Shown: in pieces, positions 36,414 through 49,760 of the stretch | How the letters are laid out: each line of letters starts with the position of its first letter | Position numbering within the stretch: the first letter of the stretch is position 1 | From: Zeugodacus cucurbitae | Taxonomy: Eukaryota > Arthropoda > Insecta > Diptera > Tephritidae | Reading direction: 5' to 3' | Length of the DNA: 64,000 nt | Assembly: GCF_028554725.1 (NCBI RefSeq) | Contig: NC_071669.1 | Coordinates: 25,271,001 to 25,335,000 of the forward strand | Program-made: the position numbers and the translations under genes | Notes under the pieces: generated by a model | Told to the model about the DNA's origin: nothing | Database searches by the model: none | Seen by the model: only the letters and a program-made list of their open reading frames with translations

Positions 36414-38749
36414 GCAAAGGATTACATTTAAACATCGTAATCTCAGCCGCCGATGAAAAAAAGAATATTTAAAGGTCCTCCAGAGAAGATACCTATGGAA
36501 AACTCCATAAGAGTCGACAAATCTTGGAGACTGAGTCCTAATCCAAATAATAAAAATATAAATTTACTCAACAAATAGGTTAAAAAACAATAATGCGATA
36601 AGTATTAAACCACAAATACCAATAAAACTGCTCTTATAGAGTCAATCAAATATCGACCAATTCATGCCACATAACGTTGGAGCAACGTCCATATATATCA
36701 TATGCAACAAGTTTAAAAACTACAACAGGTAAAATTGGACGTAGAAAATATCCAACCATTCTTCCATTCTTACTTCAAAAGTAGCACCTCGAGCATATTC
36801 ATACAACAATCACATCATTTACTAGACTTAATAGTCGCCTAGGGAGGGCAGGATGTTTAAATGAGACTCAATGCTCTACCCCTCGAAACACCCTATCCAT
36901 TGACGCCCCACTAGGATCCAACACTGAAACATGTAAATCATCGTAGACACCCACCTATCAACACATCTAACTACACATCACTAATACACTACATTCATCA
37001 CTTTACTTCACTTCACGAGCCACCACAAATACAACACCCACAAGAACACCACACATGAGGACAAAACACAAAAGGGAATAAAAAAGATTGCCAAATAAAC
37101 CAACGACTTTGTCCCTTTTCGTCTGTCAACCCGATCTTCACTTTTTTTCCAACGTATCCGCGATCGAGGTAATACTCCGTCCGCAGCAGTCCGTATATTC
37201 CCTAACGAACGATCCGGAACCATATTTAATCTTTTCAACTTTTCTATATTTGTTAATAAATTATTGGAAAAATCACTACAATTTGTTAAACGCGCATTTT
37301 CATTTGGTGTGTATGTTGAGTGCTCCGAATAAATTGGGTATTCTTTTATTCAATATAATTTAAGGCAATAGGAAAGTCCTAAAATCCAAGTAACTTGTTG
37401 AAATGGTTTACTTTATGTGGTTTACTATTGAACGTCTGACTATAGCTGTGGTCGGTAAGTGCATGCGCGGTTGCCAGGTTCTTCTGGTCTAGAACAAATC
37501 AAAAAAGGTACTTTAAACTACTCAGCAAAGTAAAAATTTCGTCAGTTTTATGGATTCTGACTGATCAGGCTTATGAATGATACCAGTTATCGAAGTTATT
37601 TAGAACAGGGCAAAGTTGAAACACTTTACATCTCATATCTTTTGTTATCCACAAAAGAAATAATTGTGATTAATTTGTGATAGGTTTAATGCGACGCGCT
37701 GCGGCTTAGATTTATCTTACGGAGTTTTATACCACAAAAGACCTGACAAAAATTCGCAGTGATCACTTTTAAAACCTAATATAAATTACATGTCCTTCCT
37801 TCCAAGTACGCCCTCAGTAATATTAACCTGAAAGTGAGTGCAGGCAAATGAAGAAAAGTTAACGTCACTAAGTAAATGGTCATCAAATTGTCATAAAATT
37901 TGGTACGCGTCTTAACTGTTAGCCTGAAAGCATTATTGGACAGAAATTTGTTTGTATATATATGATAGAAAGTCTGACAATGTTGAGCATTGAACATTAC
38001 TGCCTGAAGCGTAGTGAAAAACACACCGAATTTTATGTCAGTCATTTAAGATTACACAAGGTCGTCCAACAGGATTCTGTCACGTATCGCAGTCATATCG
38101 ATTTTGATGTAAGGTCACTGCTAATATGTATTTTAACAGTACTTTCGCGTTGACCGTCATTTCAAGTTTGTGGCTTAACACATTATTGGAAAATGCTGTT
38201 ATGCTCTTGATTTTGACATTGGTTAGAGATTCCATGAATAGTCACACGTTTTAATTTTTGTTGGCATGACATTTTCCATTATTGCAGGCGTAAACAGTTG
38301 TGTTAGTTTATTTATGATTTTATAGACATTTTTGTTTAGGCTGAAATACCGTTCATTATTGCATAAATTAAATAGAACGGATAGCTGACCTTATGAAATA
38401 CTTTATCAAGTTTCAATAGGTAAATGATGCTCACTTAGGAACATCACATGTAAAAAGCAACAATCAAAATTATATTTTAAAACTTGCGGAACTGACAGCC
38501 GTTGTCCTGCTTGATATTTCAAGCTGTTAGAATATTAATATGAAATGAAACACGCATAATACAATAATTATAATCAATATATAATTGAGTTGAAGACTTG
38601 GTTCACCCATAGTAGCGACATCCTATTATAAAAATTTGCCAAAGCAAATTTGTATATCTTTAGGCGGTTTCTACATACACAATAACAAAGGTGCAATTTA
38701 TTTGGTAAATATAAAAAATTATAAATTTAAATTTAGTTAAATACACTAT
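36414..38749. other. Non-coding; G-poor stretch at 36940-37060
   Basis: No gene is recognised. Between about 36940 and 37060 the plus strand is almost devoid of G (mainly A and C), a strong local strand asymmetry unlike its flanks. The remainder is AT-rich. Confidence 0.45.
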
Positions 38750-38870
38750 TTAAATTGGACCGAATGGTGACGACGAACTATTCTCGAATCCAGTTGAAGG
38801 CACACAATAAATTTAATTCAAATCAGTCCTGCTATTTAGCAGGAGTTCAGAAGAATTTTCTATATAAAGA
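38750..38870 (+). repeat. Dispersed repeat, copy 2 (partner at 16276-16413)
   Basis: Collinear with 16276-16413; the shared core includes 'aggagttcag'. This copy lacks about 15 bases before the AT-rich tail. Confidence 0.65.
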
Positions 38871-39094
38871 TGAAGTCCAGTACCGATATTCGAATAGTTG
38901 AGATGTTCAGAAATACTTGTTTAAAATGTAAATATTTCCGAACAAAAGACATTAATTATGAACCCACAATCCACATTTGTATGAACGAAAATTCTCCTTA
39001 TTTATAGAGTTATAGAAAATAATAATGTAAATCATCGAGTTGATTATCACTTGCGCAGTCGCCAGATTCTTCTGAATCGCAAGTGGTCTACCGA

Positions 39095-39475
39095 GCTCTT
39101 CACCTCTCCTTAGTCGTGGTGGTTCTAACTGGTCATTGTCTCATTAGGATCCACACTGCAAGGTTAAATATCTTACCGAATACTTGCTGTAGAAGCTACA
39201 TGGATGAGGACGAGGTGGAATCATTTCATCACTTTCTTCTAGAATGTCCCGCCTTTTAGATTTGTTGTTTATTTCAGGGCGCTTTATCAACTCATAAGAG
39301 CTAATCAACGGCGGATCCTGACTTCACAAAGGACTGTCTTCCATAGTCTAAGTGTGTTTCCCTCTGGGGAATTTTCGAATTTTGTGACGATTATAATGAA
39401 TTGGAACAAAAAATCTGAAAGAGGTAAGCTTTAGTATCTCCTAAATCATAATTGTTAAATCTGCAGTAATTCCAA
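39095..39475 (+). mobile_element. 3' fragment of a jockey-superfamily LINE
   Basis: The plus strand reads VVVLTGHCLIRIHTARL and then CCRSYMDEDEVESFHHFLLE with 'CPAF'. This is the Cys/His-containing tail following RNase H in LOA/I-like LINEs ('LTGH...C..C...E...HFL..CPA'). A stop follows immediately. No other part of the element is present. Confidence 0.7.
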
Positions 39476-40107
39476 TACCTTCTAAAGAACTGACTTGTCA
39501 CACTATTAAGACCTAGAAAAACAACAAAAACAAAAACACAATCACTACAAGCCAGCTGTTGGACACTAGACGATAGCGAAAAAAATTAAATCCAATTAAA
39601 ATCGTACCACTTGTGGCATCATTGGAGCTTGCAAGTATGTATGGGTGTAGACGACAAGTGAAACGTTGCACCAAAAGCACTTTTCGCCGTTCAAATGGAG
39701 CATAGAATGGTGTTTGTGCTTGCACTTGTTTTGTTGTTCGGTCTGTTGTTCACGAACGAATTGCATGCCAGTGCACTTCGCACGTCCACTTGGCGCGCTG
39801 CCGCACGCGGCGATACTCCAACACCGCCCACCACGACACCTTGTACTACTTGTAGCGTCAGCCAAGAGTGAAGTCATAATTAAGTTGGCTCTACTCTGTA
39901 CCACGGAATTCACATTTGCACACTGACAGCTGCTCCAGTGACATGGTGTGGCTGGCAGTGGCAGCAGCATTTTACTATCTACTAGCTGGTGAGCAAGTGT
40001 GTGTGTATGTGTGTAAGTGGTTACAATAACGCCCGCGAGGAGCATGTGTTCTTTCCATTTCTAAACAAGTCGCGCTCGCATAAGTATGATAAAATTCACG
40101 CGACCGC
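39476..40107. other. Non-coding spacer of moderate GC
   Basis: Balanced composition from about 39600 to 40080, with open frames on both strands but no recognisable domain. A GTGTGTGTATGTGTG tract lies at 39998-40015. Confidence 0.4.
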
Positions 40108-40320
40108 ATGCTCCTCCAACATGGCATCGTGAATACTCTCGTGTATGGCTGCTTGACGCTGCTGACCCAGTTCGCCGGCTTGAACTATCTACGCGACAAG
40201 TTGTGACACTTGTGTTATAATGGAGTACGCGAGCCCCACATGGTTCTCAACGGTGTGCACTCGAATGTTCGTGTAGATACAGTGATGTACTAAGTGGTTT
40301 TGGATCCATCCTGCATTAGA
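40108..40320 (+). pseudogene. Possible remnant of a coding exon, product unknown
   Basis: One frame runs MLLQHGIVNTLVYGCLTLLT, then QFAGLNYLRDKL, a stop (TGA at 40204), then NGVREPHMVLNGVHSNVRVD and TVMY, a second stop (TAA at 40291) and VVLDPSCIRNN. The amino-acid composition and near-continuity look protein-like, but I do not recognise the family. The two in-frame stops suggest a decayed exon or processed copy. TGA could derive from TGG. Confidence 0.3.
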
Positions 40321-40489
40321 AACAATTTAATAATAATTATTATAATTAAGTTTAAGTTATATTATGAAAACCACGTTAGTCCAAGTTGTAATAAAAATGC
40401 CAGTGAATTTGATTGATCCTTGGCGAAGATCGTAGAGAACATTATCAATCTAGGTCAATGTAGGACCCATCGTAAAAATCAACTATGAG

Positions 40490-40945
40490 TTAGCCTCGGA
40501 ATCAACCTGAGAATCACTCTTGCCAACAGGTGCTATAACGGGATCAGCCCGTCCCTATAAAAGCCACTCATCATACCCGTCCTAATGTATGGTGTGGAAA
40601 CTTGGACGAAGACTAACAATGATGTACGTTCCTTAGAAGCGTTCGAGAGAAAAGTTCTCCGAAGGATTTTTAGCCCTATGCGTGGGTGAAAGGGTGTACC
40701 TGATCCGATAGAATGAAGAGCTCTCTCCAGAGATATCGAATATTGCGGCGCATACGAATACAGCGGCTGTGCTACCTTGAGAATAAAGCCCGAATGGAAG
40801 AAACACTCACTTAAAATGTACGAATGGAAGGATCAAGTGGATGTAGACCTGGCGAAGCTTGAAATTCCCAGATGGCGCCGTGATGCGCATTGCAGAGATG
40901 ACTGGCGAAGACTTATTGAAGCTGCAAAAACCGACACTCGAACAA
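40490..40945 (+). pseudogene. Diverged LINE fragment related to the RTE-like family
   Basis: Begins with the family's 'RITLANRCY' region and continues 'LMYGVETWTK', 'EAFERKVLRRIFSP', then KMYEWKDQVDVDLAKLEIPR and WRRDAHCRDDWRRLIEAAKT, the C-terminal tail. The wording differs clearly from the other copies, so it is probably a second subfamily. It is frame-broken. Confidence 0.7.
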
Positions 40946-41929
40946 ATCCTCTTATGATACCTTCGACTAGTACTACAAGTATCACCAGTTATAATGTTAT
41001 ATTTTAAAACGTGCTGAATCGCAATTGACACGCCGTAGCGCACTTCTCTTACTTTGTATTAAAGGCGTCGTAGTTGAACCGCTTATTATTTCCAAATAGA
41101 CTCCAATTGCTACACCCTCACCCGTTTCGACGAAGGCGAGTATGGCAAACAGCGTTGTTATTGGTGTTTTCGCTTTTGCCGCTCGATTGCACTACATGTA
41201 AGCTTGCCACATACTTAGCTTGCATCATTTGCGACATCAGTTTCGCGATAGCTTTGTACTGAGTCCGCGCTCAACTGGTTTTACAACAATTTCGCACCTA
41301 CTTTTCACAATACATTTAGCAAATGGTTTTAAGTATATCTTTTTTCTTTACATTTAACTGTTTAACTTCATGTTCAGCGCTATGTATGACTGTGTAAGTG
41401 CAAAAGTATACATTGTGATATATGTACAGCTTAGTCTGGCTGTTGGCTTGGTTTTATGAAAATCGCTATTTATTTATTTTTCCATTGTTTTCTACTTTCA
41501 ATCGCATTTTTCGACACACAAAGTGCTTCGAAATTGTTTTGGCCCATTTTATTTATTTACACTTATGACCATATGGAGGCAAAGCTTTGTCTTATTTATC
41601 GCGGCAAATTACTTTATGCTTCGGGGGAAGGCATAGACAGATTACTTTGTTGCACGGAAAATGAAAATCACTGGATGTAGATTTCGATTAAAGCTGGATA
41701 CATACTATTATTGGATTTTAAATCTTTTTGTGTGTATCTTTCCATTAAGCCAGAAGTAGTGCTTCAAAGGAACCCAGGAATGTGAAGCTCCGGTTTTGAA
41801 TATTCTAGCCGCGCATATTCGAATATTAGAGAGGTTCCCAGTTTAAGCAATAAATTCAACCCCCAGACTCTTTTTAAACTGTTCGCGAAATTTCTTGAGA
41901 TGTTATTAGTCATTAGTCTTAAAGTCAAG
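40946..41929. other. Non-coding, nothing recognised
   Basis: Spacer of about 1 kb. The open frame at 41456-41680 shows no known domain. Confidence 0.45.
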
Positions 41930-42440
41930 GGGTAGATCTACGTAACTACAGAAAGTCTCACTTAGACAGCTTCGATTGTCCTTTGTGACACCGAAATACT
42001 CCTGATCGCCAAGACCCTTATGATTCATTGACAATATTATAAAGTTCTTAAGTTAGCTAATGCCGATTCTAGTCATTTCGCTGGGTTTACCGAAGATGTA
42101 CCTACCTAGGTGTTTTAGCCTAAGTCTGGCGAATGCTGGATTATTCCTCTTCATATTCCTCCAAGCAGCTTTGACAACTAGTGGCTGGTTTGTTCCCTAC
42201 CACCGACCTACGAACTCACCGCACGTTTGCCTATTGGACAGTGACCAGTAAGAATACCAATGATTGTGGCGATATGAGCATTCTTAAGCGTCAACAGCTG
42301 GAAGGACCTTTTCCAATCTACCGCGGATCGGTGTTCAGAACTCACTACTGCACAGTTGCTGGTTGTTGTCCTGCGTTTGGCGAGCGCTCTAGCGCAAGTG
42401 GACAGACTACTCACCCGATTCCACTCCGACGTCAATGCTA
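41930..42440 (-). mobile_element. Antisense 3' fragment of a jockey-superfamily LINE
   Basis: Minus-strand frames give 'NAHIATIIGILTGHCPIGKRAV' in two adjoining pieces, then 'RGIIQHSPDLG' and 'LGRYIFGKPSEMTRIGI'. This is the post-RNase-H tail of LOA/I-like LINEs (compare 39095-39475, opposite orientation). It is frame-broken. Confidence 0.7.
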
Positions 42441-42499
42441 GGGTACCCTCTCTTTGTAGTTTTCAGCGATCTCGATATTTGATAACAGTCTCAGCTAAT

Positions 42500-43067
42500 A
42501 AATATCCACTAACATCAAACAGTCAGCACATTCACATCTTGGCCTCCATGTCTCTAGCGGTAATCACAACTTTTATGTTGTTGGTAATTTCGTTAACCTT
42601 GGAACTAGCATCAACAACACCAATAACAATGTCAGCCTCGAAATCTAACTAAGAATCACTATTGCCAGGAGGTGCTATTTTGGATTAAGTAGGCAATTGA
42701 AAAGAAAAATTCTCTCTCGGCGAACCAAAACAAAACTCTACAAATCGCTCATTATTCCCGCCCAGCTTTATGACTCAGAAGCGTGGACGATGACAACATC
42801 TGATAAGACGACTTTAGGAGTTTTTGAGAGAATAGTTTTACGAAAGATCTATGGTAATTTGAACACTGGCAACGGCGAATTCCGCGAATAAAAACGAAGC
42901 GGCCACGCTGGTTAGGTCATGTTGTCCTAATGAATGAAAGCACTCCAGCTTTGAAAGTGTTCGATGCAGTACCCGCTGGTGGAAGCCAAGGAAGAATAAG
43001 ACCTCTACTCCGTTGGAAAGACTAGGTGGTGAAGGACTTGGTTTAGCCTCGTTTTTTTTAATTGGTG
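42500..43067 (+). pseudogene. RTE-like LINE 3' fragment
   Basis: Starts at the equivalent of 'KYLLSSNKQSAHSRLGSHV' in the 33.75-kb copy and continues through 'LYKSLIIPAQLYDSEAWTM' to the C-terminal tail. A deletion removes 'RRWNDELYELYDD', and there are several stops. It directly abuts the antisense jockey-like fragment, apart from about 60 bp. Confidence 0.85.
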
Positions 43068-45480
43068 CCACATTCTATAGAAACGCTAGATGTTATTCAA
43101 TTTAAAAACAAAGTAAAAGTTTCTTATAGAGAAAACATTCCCAGTCCGATTTCAGTAGTGTAGTTCATCTGCTAATTTACTTACACTCTCATTAGTTAGT
43201 TAGTTTTTTAACATGTTGCTTTGGGTATTGCTTAACCTCTTCAGGACAATGAATTACTTTTTATTCTAGAATTTCCATGTGTGCTGCTTGTTTGTTTAGG
43301 CTAACCACGCCTACAAACTCTCGTATAATTGAAAGAATTCCCGAAAAAACTCATTTTGTATGTTTATTTAAGTGGTTACTCACTTTTCTCGTAACACAAG
43401 AAGGGGCAAAGAATTAAGAATGCATTTATGTAGACTCAAGCGCGCTTAGGTACTTAAGTACTTAAGCACATACTTGTTCAATATTTGCCAGTAGATGCGC
43501 ACGTATACCGGGACACACTTCTCATATTAACACTATTCCTGCAACACTTACATCATCCAAGCAGTCTTCCAAACGCTCTGCCTGTCATTTGATGATCTTA
43601 CAAATTCTTAAACAAATTTCTCAAATTACACTTTGTACACTTCGCACTGCACTTAGAGGATTATCACGTGTCTTTTGCGTAACAAGCGGACATGTGCGGA
43701 CGGTTTTCGCTGAATGGCATCGAGTGGCATTGAGAGTCTGCCATTGTTTCTTGGTTGGATCTGGTGACAGGAACTACATTTTCTCAATACATTCTGAGCG
43801 AAAAAAATGCTTCCTGCACTTCGTCACCTGCTTCGCTGCCACACAATGTTGCGAAAGTGCTGTGAGACACCTTTTCGTAATCTCCGATCAAATATCAACG
43901 CGATAAAGACTGGTGACACCAGTCACTGTGATCTTTTCGTCAAAGAATTTGAAGAATGCAAGTATTTTGAAGTTGGTTTTGTTGTTTCATGCTCTAATCT
44001 CGCGTATTTGCATTCGTAATATCACACGAGCATTGGTTAATCATTATTTAAAAATAGTTCGGTGAGTGTGAACTGAAAAAATTCACGAAATCACAAATGA
44101 ATCTAAAAAGATAAGGAACTGGCATATATAAATATAGATAAAGACGCACAGCTGTATCATGTAAGTGATTTGCAAATCTTATGCAAATAGCTGCGCATTA
44201 TACAGCACTTGTTCTTAATCTTTTCCTGCTGAAATAATTATTCATGAGCAAAGTGTCTCTTATCTATTTGGGAAGCACATTCATTTCACAGGTATTTGTC
44301 ACTAAGCGCGAAAGATACACTCATAAATGCTGATTGTCAAGATCTTCGCTCTGAAAGGGCGGTCCAAATGTTGATTGATTGTGAAATCTCTGATGCTTTC
44401 AATATTGTCACCTCCATTCCGCTACAAAGCTTCACTAAATATTTGCAATTATATCAAATTATAGCTGAGACGTCCAAATCTAAGAGTTTCAATTCATAGA
44501 GTTCCAAATTCAGATCATGTGAAACCCATCAGCTTCTATCTAAAAGATTGTACATAAAGCAAGATTCCTTTTATTTCCTGAAGCAAACGATCAAACCTAA
44601 CACTGAAGCGTCAATATTTTGAGCATACGTTTCAAATGAAAGGTCTCATATCACGTTTCTTCGCGACCAAAATTTACGTCAGAACAGTGCAGAATCATCT
44701 AATTGTGGAACCCTATTCCGATTGCGTTTTCGACATTATAATCTATAATATAGAATTAATACGGCTAATAAATTATTTTCGAGGAAGATTTAATGTTCTT
44801 CGAAAGAACCAAGTTCCAGAGTATTTTTCAAATTCATTTTGGAAATTTGCTGGATTACCAAATTCAAAGATAAAGAAAACAAGAATGGTTATTTGAATCA
44901 TCCAGAGTGATCCGTCTTACTCTCTGTAAAGGTTGAGAGCACCATGTCAAAACCTACAGTTGACGCTTCAGAAATATTTCTTCGAAATCTTCCAAAGGAT
45001 TCTTTATAGAAATGTTTAAGAATAAATGCACTTCACATAACTGTGTACTGTTACAATATTTATGACACGATGAAAGGTGTTTGACAATTACTCACATTAG
45101 CGAGAAACCTCTGCCAAATTTTACACATGAAAAATTAATAATGCAAACCCATAACGATACACTTGTGTAAATATTGCAGTGCAAATATAATGTGTACAGG
45201 TTTGTGCACATTTTATATATTCCAAAAAATAAAAATGTATTCTCTAGAAAAGTAATAAAGATGTATCTATTCGCCACCGAAGAATTGCAATTTTTTGTGT
45301 TGTTTTGTTGTTTGTGTGTCGATTGTGTCCAACATTTCCTTTGAGGAAATGAACGTGTCAAAAGGAGCAATGTAAACAAACAAATGCATGAAAACATCCA
45401 CAGGAAGTCGGAAATCGCACGGACAATAAATGTCCAGAGGTAATAATTTCCGAAAGCAGTGAATAGCTCGCAGGTGTAAA
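43068..45480. other. Non-coding, nothing recognised
   Basis: No gene or repeat is recognised. The stretch 44100-44290 contains clustered ATGCAAAT, TTATCT and TAATTATT words and could be regulatory, but this is not testable by eye. Confidence 0.4.
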
Positions 45481-48400
45481 CAATTATTTATTTATTTATA
45501 AATTTATGGCATTTCGTCGCAAATACTTGCAACAATTGCAATTGAGATTTGTGCTGCCGATTCTTGAAGGAGCGGGAATGAATGAGTTAGCACTCGTGTA
45601 GTGTACATAGACATATAAATGTATATAAATATTGTAGAGAATATATTTGAAATAATAACATTAAATTAGTATACATAGAAGACATGCATTTAACGCTAAC
45701 ATTTTCAAACTTGAAGATAGCATAGAAGAAAATGTGGCAGATTTTATATGAGGAGTATTCATCACTAATAAAAAGATACTTTCCTCTTACTACTCGCTTT
45801 GGAGTATTTGACCTCCTTCCGTCAACTATTTACAAGAGAACAGATCAAGAGTTGCATATCAGAGGACCTTTCACTAGAAATCATTTATTATTTTTTACTC
45901 TCAAATCTACAATGTTTTGTGGTAACCACCACATCACCAGGATAGGGCCGGTCATTATTTGATCATGTACTTGTACAATACATAAATCGATTAGGAAGAT
46001 CTAGTCAATATTAGGAGATATCTCAGCATTCTGGCAATTCCGCTATGTTTGAGATGTTGAGATCACAAGGGTGGTGCCTTGTACCCTAACTTATTACTCA
46101 GTTTTCACTTTCCTAAAATAAAAGCTCTATGGTATATCTTCCAATCACACTATCATATAGTAATTTCCCTGTATTAGTGGTGATTCAAGAAGTAAAGTTG
46201 ATTCTTCTAAAATACATTGCTTCAAGGATAGTCCTGAAAAGCCGAGCGAACGAAAATTTTTATACAAATGAACAAATTAAATTACTTTACTCACTTTTAT
46301 TCACAAATCTATACGGATTTATTCTGCGTTCCCAGATTCAAACCTTAGATAATAAACCAAAATATTAAATTATTAAATCATACTGAAAATATAACAACAA
46401 TTGACAGTTTATCATTTTTGAAAATAAAAAACTTGTTTGATGTTACTGGACTGTTTTATTTATTAATATCGTTATCTCTAGTATTCATTCATCAGATTTC
46501 TATTTCGTAACAGAAATTCGTTCGTCTTGAAAAATCATCTTAAAGATGACGTTCGCAAAATGAACTAAAGTTCCATGTCGTGCCTGCATTCCATTTATAA
46601 TTTTGAAACATATTTGTTTAGCCCTTTTGACAATCCAGGACATTCGGCGTTGAGGAATGATTTGTACTTTTGCATTATAAATATATATGTAGGCATATAT
46701 ATGTATGATATATTTGTATGCCCATATGATTTCTGTGTGTTAAGGAGTATACGCATTGTTGGGATTTCACCTTTAAGTGCGATGACGTGCAAAAAATGTG
46801 AATTAAAAGCATTTGAAAATCCTGTAAATAATGGCACTCAACAAGGCAGCCCATACGCTCTTCAATGTAATATGTTTAGAAAATGATATGTATGTAGAAA
46901 GTTATTTTCTTGGAAATTGCAGTTGGATTTTATTTTGAAGTAATAATTTTTGCTACAATTGGGCTTGTAACTCCGGGGTGGTATTATCAAGACTCAATTA
47001 TAAGATCAAACGTCAACAAAGTAATTTCTGATCCTGATTTGTGGAAACCTCTTTTAAACTTGAAGCTGCACGATTTTCGTAGCCGAAAAATTCTTTAAGA
47101 GTAAAAATTTGTTGCTTAACTTTTAGTAAAAAAAAGTAAACCCTATAACTTAAAGCAAATGATATAGGTTATATTGAAAACGAAGGAAGGAATACAGAGT
47201 AGAAAGTAAGACGAAATGCTGAAATATCTTGTATAGTCTACAATCAACTCTTATGAGCCCACTTAAATTTTTCAATATTCGTTTCAACTTATACTATGCT
47301 AGGTTATGGTCTAAACTCGGAGATCACGAGATCATACTTTGCCATTTGAAACACTGGTATTTTACGATGTCAAAAACTCTTAGGCCTGAATTGAGAATCT
47401 TTAATGTAACAATAAAACGGTTAGAGTCTCTCAAAAATCATGCGTCACGCTGTTTGGATGCCTATTAAAAATCTGTTGAGGTGAAAATTAAAATAGTATA
47501 TTATTTCATTTTTACAACTTTTTTGTGGTGGACTTTTGATTTTCTTATAGCCACATACTCTCTACTTATGGGTTTTCTTATGCGTTTTCCTCGTATCGCT
47601 TTGCTGATCTTTTCCAAAGTTGAATAAATTTCCTGTTTTATAATTTTTGGAATATACTCTACTCACATAACCAATTAAATTACACAATATTAATGTACAA
47701 CTTCTTTTGCAGCGTACTTAGTTTAGAGTTAGCAACAATATTGAGGGCATCCAATTGTCGATATTCCCTTCTCATTCAAACCAGAAATGTGTTAAATGCA
47801 TTCTGCCCCTAAACTGGTTTCCAATCAAATGTTATAAACATTTTTTGAAATTGTCATAAACCGTTTAGATCTCAGAGTACTTGTAGTTCTAAGCCAAATA
47901 TTTTTAAAATTAGAACGCCTCCAATTAAAAGCTTCCAAAGTTATTATTATATTCATTGTTGTTGTCCTCGAGCTTCTAAATAAGTGAATATTATTCAATA
48001 CTTGGTACCTTTAGTTCAACAATGTTTGAACTGGTTCAATGTCCACCTACATTTTGAGGGGATATATAATTAAAAAAATTGATATTTTGCAATATTTTAT
48101 ATTTTACAGTGCCTAGGAGTGCTCAACTTATATCACAAAATATCAACTATCTACATTGGACCTCAAATCTATATACATATATTCTTTTGTCAATGTATTT
48201 TCTTAATTAGATGAATAGTTCAGCTAGTAGTAGCTCTTCGACTATTTAGCTCGAAACGCATACTAACCTTTAACCAATTTTTTTACACATCTCGTATACC
48301 AAGAAGATGCTTCATTGTGGTACCCTGAGATAAAGAATGAAATTTTAAAATAATAAATCTACCGAGTTGAATCTAAAGCAATGATTTTCTGGATTATGCA

Positions 48401-48660
48401 ACATGGTTTCCATGGTTATCATTTCGATATTAAGATCACACCCAGACTCGACATATTTCCCATAAAGTATAAAATGCTATTACTCTTCCAGAACTCGCCC
48501 GGAAACCAAGAAAACAAACACCATTATAAATTTGCTTCACCACATCCCATTAATTATTATTTTTTCATTAAATTATAATTACGAAATACGAAAATGCATA
48601 ATTATATAACAGTATATAACCAAATGATATGCAGCGAATATAAGACCCCTATTTACCTTT
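45481..48660. other. Non-coding, AT-rich, nothing recognised
   Basis: Three kilobases of AT-rich DNA. Plus-strand frames at 45732-45962, 46575-46886, 46910-47098 and 47229-47468 are short and match no family that I recognise. They may be chance or parts of an unidentified old element. Confidence 0.4.
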
Positions 48661-49760
48661 ACCCTTCAGAACAAAAACAACTAGAGCAGTCGAATTCGAT
48701 GGAAATTCTTACGCAGTTCGCAAACTTGGAAGACAAATAAAGTGAGACATACAAACACTTATGCGAAATACTCTTGCATGTTTCTCACGGACGATTTCCT
48801 TTCAAAGCAGACGAACAATAGAATTCTGCGTAGCAATTGTGGGCTCATAATTGCACTCACGCTTCCAAATCAAATGGGTAGACGCATTTCTTTTGTGCAT
48901 TTGCAGGCCTTCAGCGAGGGGTAACAGGGTAAGGTAGTTCAATTGAAAGAATGCAAGTTGGTACCTGAGTTTTTTCTTCCTTTGCTTCATGCTTTGTGTT
49001 GCAGTTCTTGCTAGGCCGCCGTTGCATGCCGTGTGCGCAACAATAAGATCAAGAAATTCCGAGTTGGAAGGAAGCTGTTTGCAGATCGAAGATGGAAAAA
49101 TTGCAAGTGATGCATAGAAATGCATAGCCATACATAGAGACTCATAAGTAGATATGCAACTCACACAGCACGCAGTGCGTTTGTAATTTGCGCAGCAGGA
49201 TATCGAATACTCGATGGCACAGCGTGCCGCACTTGGCCGGCGCACACCGGTGTTGGGCTGCCGGACAGGCCTGCTGCTCAGTTAGTGTCTTATTCATTGA
49301 GTCAATATGTCTACCCGGACGGCTTAGTAGTGATTTTTATGGCAAAATGCATACTGTTCGCTTCATTATGCGGCGCAACATTTCAATTTGCAGCGAGCGA
49401 ACAATGCGAAAACCAGACGAAGCTGAGACTGAGGCTGAGGCTGCCAATAGACTGGAACTGCTTGCCAACCAAAGACTAAGAAGAAGAAGTGGTAAGCAAG
49501 AAGCAGGCAGTAAATGCGACTCACAGCATTTTGTTAGCGCGCAGCAGTGGCTCAAGAGTCGGACTCGCCGGGAAGGACTCAACAGCAGTGCCATTTTAGT
49601 GCATATTTTAGTATGTCATATGAGTGCATAGAAATTTCATACGCGTTTGAAAGCGGTTGTTGGCACATTTTCCCGCCGCATGCTGCGTCCACGCATGCCG
49701 TGTGGCACAGTGTGAAACGTGAATTCTCAAAGTCACTGTAAGATTTGCAGAAAATGACTT
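48661..49760. other. GC-richer non-coding island
   Basis: Composition is clearly less AT-rich than its flanks, especially 49000-49720. Frames overlap on both strands with no domain. A GAGGCTGAGGCTG micro-repeat lies near 49430. The function is unknown. Confidence 0.4.

Noticed and set aside
48802..49631. Two overlapping 147-codon frames on opposite strands
   Set aside because: No domain, overlapping each other antisense in a GC-richer island with a GAGGCT micro-repeat. No splice or promoter support.
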